This document shows positions 59,001 to 64,000 of a DNA stretch of 64,000 bases, in pieces. Location of the stretch: positions 2,937,001 to 3,001,000 of the forward strand of contig OX438752.1 of NCBI GenBank assembly GCA_949316235.1, written 5' to 3'. This stretch comes from Oegoconia quadripuncta. Lineage: Eukaryota; Arthropoda; Insecta; Lepidoptera; Autostichidae. Position numbers and translations under genes: made by a program. The notes beneath the pieces were generated by a model that ran no database searches, had not been told where the DNA came from, and saw nothing but the letters and a program-made list of their open reading frames with translations. Position 1 is the first letter of the stretch. Each line of letters opens with the position of its first letter.

Positions 59001-62000
59001 TCCTTCAAGAAGATCAAGTCTTCTGTGAAGTCAGAATCGAACGACCAAACGAGAATCGTCCTTGACACTGACGACCATATGACTATAGGTCCATCCTGCT
59101 TCATGACGTTCACGTTTGTATTAAGGGCTTTATCACACTAGCGAGTTGCGAGCGAGTGGAAAGCGGGGCGAGTGCGCAGCGAGTACGCCGCGAGTTCGCG
59201 ACGTATGCGCAGCGAGCTCGCCCCGGGTGGGCAGCGAGTTCGCGGCGTGCGATTCTCGTTTTGTACATTCAGTGCCAGAATGGATTACGACGAGGAAACA
59301 CTGCTGTTAGCTATGTTACTCCGAAGACGGAAACGAACACAAAAGCAGATAAAACGACGAATATGGGAGGACCCATTATCAAGTTATCGACTGGCGTCAA
59401 CAGCGCTATTCGCCGTGAGCTCGCTGCGCACCCGCGGCGTGTTCGCCACGCACACGTCGCGAACTCGCGGCGTGCTGGCTGCGCACTCGCCCCGCTTCCC
59501 ACTCGCTCGCAACTCGCTAGTGTGATAACGCTCTAAGTCTATTCCGCTTATTGCGCTCGCGAAAACATCGGTAGACAGGGTAAGTTTGAATTCGTATAAT
59601 TCCCATTAGCTGGTGACGCCACTCTTGATTACGTTGGGAAAGATTGACAGCACAACGTCCTGAATAGCGCAGGGTAGTAAGCGATTTCGAGGAGCAGCGT
59701 AAAGCTGACCTCGACGACGACGCGCTGAAAACCCGTCCACCCGCTGCCATCCATTATCACTAAGTGGAAGGTGTGCTTACGTGCCCATATTGCGTACGGG
59801 AGTTCACCGCAAAGATCGGCTATCAAAGACCAGCCCCAAACCGATTAGGAGTCGAAGTGGACCCCATGGCCGAAATCGATCGGAAGCATCATCAGCATGT
59901 TCGTTATCTTTCACGACTACACCTCTGAACCGACCGATATCGATAGTAGGTACTGACTTGGCTGTGAGTTAGCCTGGGACCTGGACAAGGTCATGAGATG
60001 AGAGTCAATGATAAAGAAATTCCAAGATTGACAGCACAACGTCCTGAATAGCGCAGGGTAGTGGATAGGAGAGTAAGCGATTTCGAGGAGCAGCGTAAAG
60101 CTGACCTCGACGACGACACGCTGAAAACCCGTCCACCCGCTGCCATCCATTATCATTAAGTGGAAGGTGTGCTTACGTGCCCATATTGCGTACGGGAGTT
60201 CACCGCAAAGATCGGCTATCAAAGACCAGCCCCAAACCGATTAGGAGTCGAAGTGGACCCCATGGCCGAAATCGGTCGGAAGCATCATCAGCATGTTCGT
60301 TATCTTTCACAACTACACCTCTGAACCGATAGTAGGTACTGACTTGGCTGTGAGTTAGCCTGGGACCTGGAGAAGGTCATGAGATGAGAGTCAATGATAA
60401 AGAAATTCCAAGATTGACAGCACAACGTCCTGAATAGCGCAGGGTAGTGCATAGGAGAGTAAGCGATTTCGAGGAGCAGCGTAAAGCTGACCTCGACGAC
60501 GACGCGCTGAAAACCCGTCCACCCGCTGCCATCCATTATCATTAAGTGGAAGGTGTGCTTACGTGCCCATATTGCGTACGGGAGTTCACCGCAAAGATCG
60601 GCTATCAAAGACCAGCTCCAAACCGATTAGGAGTCGAAGTGGACCCCATGGCCGAAATCGGTCGGAAGCATCATCAGCATGTTCGTTGTCTTTCACAACT
60701 ACACCTCTGAACCGATAGTAGGTACTGACTTGGCTGTGAGTTAGCCTGGGACCTGGACAAGGTCATGAGATGAGAGTCAATGATAAAGAAATTCCAAGAT
60801 TGACAGCACAACGTCCTGAATAGCGCAGGGTAGTGGATAGGAGAGTAAGCGATTTCGAGGAGCAGCGTAAAGCTGACCTCGACGACGACACGCTGAAAAC
60901 CCGTCCACCCGCTGCCATCCATTATCATTAAGTGGAAGGTGTGCTTACGTGCCCATATTGCGTACGGGAGTTCACCGCAAAGATCGGCTATCAAAGACCA
61001 GCCCCAAACCGATTAGGAGTCGAAGTGGACCCCATGGCCGAAATCGATCGGAAGCATCATCAGCATGTTCGTTATCTTTCACAACTACACCTCTGAACCG
61101 ATAGTAGGTACTGACTTGGCTGTGAGTTAGCCTGGGACCTGGAGAAGGTCGTGAGATGAGAGTCAATGATAAAGAAATTCCAAGATTGACAGCACAACGT
61201 CCTGAATAGCGCAGGGTAGTGCATAGGAGAGTAAGCGATTTCGAGGAGCAGCGTAAAGCTGACATCGACGCTAAACGCGACGAGCTAAAAACCCGTCCAC
61301 CCGCTGCCATCCATTATCACTACGTGGAAGGTGTGCTTACGTGCTCACATTGCACACGGGAGTTCCCTGCAAAGATCGGCTATGTCAGCCATCTTCGAGC
61401 GCACCAGCCCCAAACCGATTAGGAGTCTAGTGGTTGCCATGGCCGAAATCGGTCGGAAGCATCATCATCATGTACGTTATCTTTCACGACTACACCTCTG
61501 AACCGACCGATATCGATAGTAGGTACTGACTTGGCAGAGAGTTAGCCTGGGACCTGGAGAAGGTCATGAGATGAGAGTCAATGATAAAGAAATTCCAAGA
61601 TTGACAGCACAACGTCCTGAATAGCGCAGGGTAGTGCATAGGAGAGTAAGCGATTTCGAGGAGCAGCGTAAAGCTGACATCGACGCTAAACGCGACGAGC
61701 TAAAAACCCGTCCACCCGCTGCCATCCATTATCACTACGTGGAAGGTGTGCTTACGTGCTCACATTGCACACGGGAGTTCCCTGCAAAGATCGGCTATGT
61801 CAGCCATCTTCGAGCGCACCAGCCCCAAACCGATTAGGAGTCTAGTGGTTGCCATGGCCGAAATCGGTCGGAAGCATCATCATCATGTACGTTATCTTTC
61901 ACGACTACACCTCTGAACCGACCGATATCGATAGTAGGTACTGACTTGGCAGAGAGTTAGCCTGGGACCTGGAGAAGGTCATGAGATGAGAGTCAATGAT

Positions 62001-62838
62001 AAAGAAATTCCATTCAGGCGATGAGATTGAATGACAGACGGACTAACATTAGCGTGGATTAAAGTACTCGTTTATACCTTTTACGACCGTTTGGTGTAGT
62101 GGTTAGAAACTCTGCTGCTATACCAAAAGGTCGCGGGTTCGAATCCCGCTAGGGACATATGTTTGTATGATGAATACGGACATGTGTACCCGAGTTATGG
62201 ATGTTTTTCATTTAGAAAAAAAGAAAGAAAGAAAAATTTATTTAAACCCATCTCATGACACAAACAATCAGGTACAAATAATACACAGTCGAGACACATG
62301 CAAAATGTATTTACTTACAAAAAAAAAATGTATTTGTGTTGTATATCAACATCTGATATCCACAAAACAAGTCTAGTTGCTTAGTGTGGAACTAGATGGC
62401 GCTGCATGTATATGTCCAAGGATATTATTATTATTTCTATTTTCAATTTCTTTTTCTCAGCATGAGCTGGTATTATCATACCATTTACGGACATTAACCA
62501 AGTAAATGGTATATTGCTATTTATTTTAAAATCGTAAGTCAGTTTGTCCGTTTTCATCAATTTGGAGGAATTTTCTGACAATACGACACAATGGCGGCTT
62601 TTTGCATAGATAGATAGATGGTTTCAGATCAAGAAGTTTAAGGCTGTGGTGTAAATGTCTAGGGATGATTCCGGTAGTCGAAAGAACGACTGGGACGACG
62701 TATACACTATCCTTCCTTCAGATCTATATATTATTATTATACCTGGTCAAAGGTGTCCGTAATGTCGGCAACTTCGATCGTTTCATTTTGGAGTAACAAC
62801 TCCAAGTCCTCCAACACCTGCCGAAGTTGTTCATCGGG
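54824..62838 (-). CDS. Adhesion G-protein-coupled receptor (GAIN-GPS-7TM), 3' four exons
   Basis: Exons on the - strand in transcript order: 62838-62743, 58933-58696, 56926-56640, 56002-54824. Phases agree at every junction (0; 1/2; 0). The protein has part of a GAIN domain, a GPS motif ([19 protein letters not shown] ... [12 protein letters not shown]) with the canonical HL|T cleavage site, seven hydrophobic helices and a cytoplasmic tail of about 60 residues. TM6 (GLPWVFGLF) and TM7 ([19 protein letters not shown]) are typical of class B2 adhesion receptors, and the pre-TM5 loop has the conserved CYPSG Cys. In this family the GAIN domain cleaves itself and the new N-terminus (THFAEVLI) acts as a tethered agonist (established). 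The closest subgroup is probably the ADGRG/GPR126-like insect receptors, but that is a guess. The N-terminal exons lie beyond 64000. Confidence 0.88.
56090..56168 (+). repeat. Short dispersed repeat in a GPCR intron
   Basis: ccatcttcggcctcatcttc, acttaacatcaggtgtgatt, then an A-rich tail; between exons 56002 and 56640. Confidence 0.68.
56640..56926 (-). CDS. Adhesion GPCR exon, GAIN subdomain B
   Basis: Bounded by tattctcttacag and CAAAAG|GTAGCA; 287 nt. It encodes [20 protein letters not shown] ... [13 protein letters not shown] ... [20 protein letters not shown], a series of beta strands leading to the GPS. Phase is 0 at its end. Confidence 0.82.
56959..57460. mobile_element. Mariner-type MITE (family E), both ends, with insertion
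   Basis: Left aggtccttacctatgaaatt and right aatttcataggtaaagaccc are inverted repeats; the right end is followed by TA. Termini of the TTGGGTCTTTACC type with TA flanks resemble mariner elements. It is interrupted at 57161-57258. Confidence 0.75.
57161..57258 (+). mobile_element. 98-bp poly(A)-tailed insertion with ACATG duplication
   Basis: Complete-looking copy of the 'acttaacatcaggtg' family, from tgttggggttcccgggtacg to gtgcat(A)9, bounded by ACATG at 57156-57160 and 57259-57263. The empty site exists at 31446-31758. Confidence 0.8.
57558..57970 (+). repeat. Lepidopteran SINE with poly(A) tail
   Basis: ccacgctgtaagctattagc ... gaatccctcatcgctcagg ... gccggcaacgcatctgtgac ... gtgtccatgggcggcggtga ... 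ctcgtttgccgcc then A(19). This 3' block is extremely common in moth and butterfly genomes. Confidence 0.78.
58696..58933 (-). CDS. Adhesion GPCR exon, GAIN domain
   Basis: Bounded by tttcttttcag and AATG|GTGCGT. It encodes [20 protein letters not shown] ... [20 protein letters not shown] ... [10 protein letters not shown]. It ends one base into a Glu codon completed by the next exon. The [14 protein letters not shown] segment looks like the core strands leading into the GAIN beta-sandwich. Confidence 0.75.
59125..59533 (+). mobile_element. Harbinger-type non-autonomous DNA transposon, 409 bp
   Basis: Flanked by TAA (59122-59124 and 59534-59536), the PIF/Harbinger-type target duplication. Ends gggctttatcacactagcga and gagcgttatcacactagcga (inverted) pair for roughly 90 bp and are full of gcgag/cgcagc words. 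Inside, from ATG at 59280, [31 protein letters not shown] resembles the start of Harbinger nuclease/ALP1-like proteins, then the frame runs into the right inverted repeat. Confidence 0.78.
61219..61422 (+). pseudogene. LINE C-terminal fragment with intact C2H2 finger (unit 5)
   Basis: [20 protein letters not shown] ... [28 protein letters not shown]. The C-x2-C-x12-H-x3-H finger is of the type found at the end of many LINE ORF2 proteins (CxxCGRxFxxRIGLxSHxRxH). The same 67 residues are read from unit 6 (61634-61837). Units 1-4 have a stop before the finger and a deletion of its two His. Confidence 0.8.
61634..61837 (+). pseudogene. LINE C-terminal fragment with intact C2H2 finger (unit 6)
   Basis: Identical translation to unit 5, so the 415-bp form was duplicated recently or homogenised. 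No start codon context, promoter or splice site suggests it is used as a gene. Confidence 0.75.
62083..62436 (+). repeat. tRNA-derived SINE family 1 with internal insertion
   Basis: Full head and 3' end; the body is split at about 62214-62302 by a (GAAA)-rich piece containing cccatctcatgacacaaaca. Confidence 0.8.
62743..62838 (-). CDS. Adhesion GPCR exon, N-terminal part of GAIN (96 nt)
   Basis: The acceptor ttatctttttcttccag and the donor CAG|GTATAA bound 32 codons ([20 protein letters not shown] ... DITDTFDQ), an amphipathic helical stretch as in GAIN subdomain A. It joins in phase 0 to the next exon. Confidence 0.72.
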
Positions 62839-63553
62839 CTGGAAGAAAAAGATAATTCCAGTTATTACTTCAACGGTTAAAAGATAATCCATGGTCGTTG
62901 ACACTTTCTGATAAACCTCCGAGAACATGCAAAGTGCAATTTGCTCGTATTTCCATCCATTAATTTCATCAATTCAATTTATTAATGTGAAACACAGGTA
63001 TAAAAGATGTTATTAAATATTATGGTATAAGTAACACTGTGATCTACCATTTTGGCATACAAAAAAAAATGGTTAGTTAGTTATCTAAGGTACCTACGAT
63101 TATCTAAGATGGTATTTTTTTGTAAAAAAAAACAAATATATTACACTAGATACCCATTAGCTTAGTGTCGAAAATTAATATTATAATTACATGTCAATTA
63201 TTAAGGACAATGTTAAAATTGTAAAATACGATTGAAATGTCAATGTCATGTCATGTTAAAATTGTAAAATGATTGAAATAAAAATGTCAAATTGAAATGA
63301 AATTAGATTAAAACATGTAGGTACATAGTCATGGAATATTTAACATTAATTACATCAATCAATCCGTTTACTTATGGTTTCTTTATCAATCGTAACTAGG
63401 AAGATCGTAATCTATAAACTCTACTTTTTTAAACTACAAAGTCACTGACTCCACCTCCTAGTACCCTTAGTACTATTAATTTATTATTTAATTAATTAAA
63501 TTAGTATTAATTATTATGTGCTTATTATAGCACTAAATCTTGCCACTGATATA

Positions 63554-63893
63554 TTGGGTCTTTACCTATGAAATTGGAGTTTTTTTTGGAAAATGGAATA
63601 TTATTTCAAGGTTTCACATGAAATATTTTTTTATTTGTGGGCTAATTCACACAATAAAAAAAAATGAACAGAGATCTTTTCACGTGCTTCCCATAATCAT
63701 TTCTTAGATTCGCTGCAACTTTTATAAAGCGGTTACTTTAAAAAATTAACACTGCCTATACTTAACTTAATGTTATCCGATAATACACACAAAGTTTAGC
63801 TAAATTTGAATTTGCTGTTCCCAAAAAAAAAAACAAAAATGTTTGTTTGGAGAAAACAGTCTAAATGAAATTCCTCATACAAAACGCCAATTT
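63554..63893 (-). mobile_element. Mariner-type MITE (family E), minus strand
   Basis: TA|ttgggtctttacctatgaaatt at the left end, then gtttcacatgaaatattttt and cttcccataatcatttctta; the inner sequence is the inverse of 31446-31758. Its other end is lost near 63893. Confidence 0.75.
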
Positions 63894-63942
63894 TCTGGCC
63901 ATGGCCTGTGTCAGAGAGATTTTAAAAGATGTATTAGGTTAC

Positions 63943-64000
63943 CTATATTTTCATCGATCAACGTTGATATCTCGAACACGTGAGAATCACTCCTCTGGGT
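63943..64000 (-). CDS. Possible further upstream exon end of the adhesion GPCR
   Basis: One - strand frame is open from the window edge to a consensus donor (AATATAG|GTAACC) and reads TQRSDSHVFEISTLIDENI. As drawn it ends one base into a codon, which does not fit the phase-0 start of the exon at 62838. Either an exon lies between them or the match is chance. Confidence 0.25.

Larger units (their letters stand above)
59642..62012 (+). repeat. Tandem array of six LINE-tail units (384-415 bp)
   Basis: gattgacagcacaacgtcct recurs at 59642, 60026, 60412, 60798, 61184 and 61599 (spacing 384, 386, 386, 386, 415; the last unit is 414). Each unit contains the end of a LINE protein with a C2H2 finger and then the LINE 3' UTR (gccatggccgaaatcggtcg, aagcatcatca). 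It lies in the GPCR intron between 58933 and 62743, opposite in strand. Confidence 0.92.

Noticed and set aside
59156..59536. Repetitive Ala/Arg/Ser-rich 126-codon frames
   Set aside because: They are readings of the GC-rich inverted ends of the Harbinger-type element.
59642..62012. CRISPR-like array
   Set aside because: Units of 384-415 bp without repeat-spacer structure; it is a tandem LINE-tail array in a eukaryote.

Overview
This window is arthropod, almost certainly lepidopteran, nuclear DNA. It is AT-rich and has long introns with canonical GT..AG sites. It is crowded with short tRNA-headed SINEs, MITEs and non-LTR (LINE) 3' ends of types common in moths and butterflies, including the repeat that reads '...ccatgggcggcggtgat...ttccatcaggtga'. 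There are no bacterial operons, rRNA genes or CRISPR arrays.

Three host genes can be supported. (1) From about 3.76 to 25.28 kb on the + strand lies the 3' part of a large gene for a membrane-anchored, ADAM11/22/23-type (Drosophila mind-meld-like) protein. It comprises the end of the juxtamembrane EGF module, a transmembrane exon and a long Ser/Arg/acidic cytoplasmic tail spread over seven further exons. Two neighbouring exons (7417-7522 and 7722-7821) each encode a complete transmembrane helix and have the same phases at both ends, so each fits the frame only if the other is left out: a mutually exclusive transmembrane-exon pair. (2) At 39.46-40.84 kb on the - strand is a complete, intronless DNAAF3 gene (cytoplasmic assembly of axonemal dynein arms). 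(3) From 54.82 to at least 62.84 kb on the - strand are the last four exons of an adhesion GPCR (part of the GAIN domain, GPS cleavage motif with His-Leu|Thr, seven-transmembrane domain, short tail). Its first exons lie beyond the right edge.

The rest is mobile DNA. 0-7 kb: foldback MITEs, tRNA-SINEs. 7.8-25 kb: introns of the ADAM-like gene with SINEs beside several splice sites, LINE 3' ends, and a 234-bp-arm inverted repeat next to a truncated OTU-protease ORF (23.3-24.2 kb). 25.3-39 kb: 3' flank, a 175-bp tandem repeat with internal hairpins, then LINE/SINE/MITE debris including a MITE nested inside a SINE. 41-54.8 kb: LINE 3' ends, SINEs, a 265-bp palindromic TA-flanked MITE and an inverted duplication. 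56.9-62.1 kb, inside the GPCR introns: a mariner-type MITE carrying a datable SINE-like insertion, a 409-bp Harbinger-type element with TAA duplications and a transposase-start ORF, and six tandem copies (384-415 bp) of a LINE C-terminus with a C2H2 finger, intact only in the last two.

The strongest leads are the mutually exclusive transmembrane exons, which also predict a soluble form when both are skipped, the LINE-tail tandem array, and the OTU/inverted-repeat structure.
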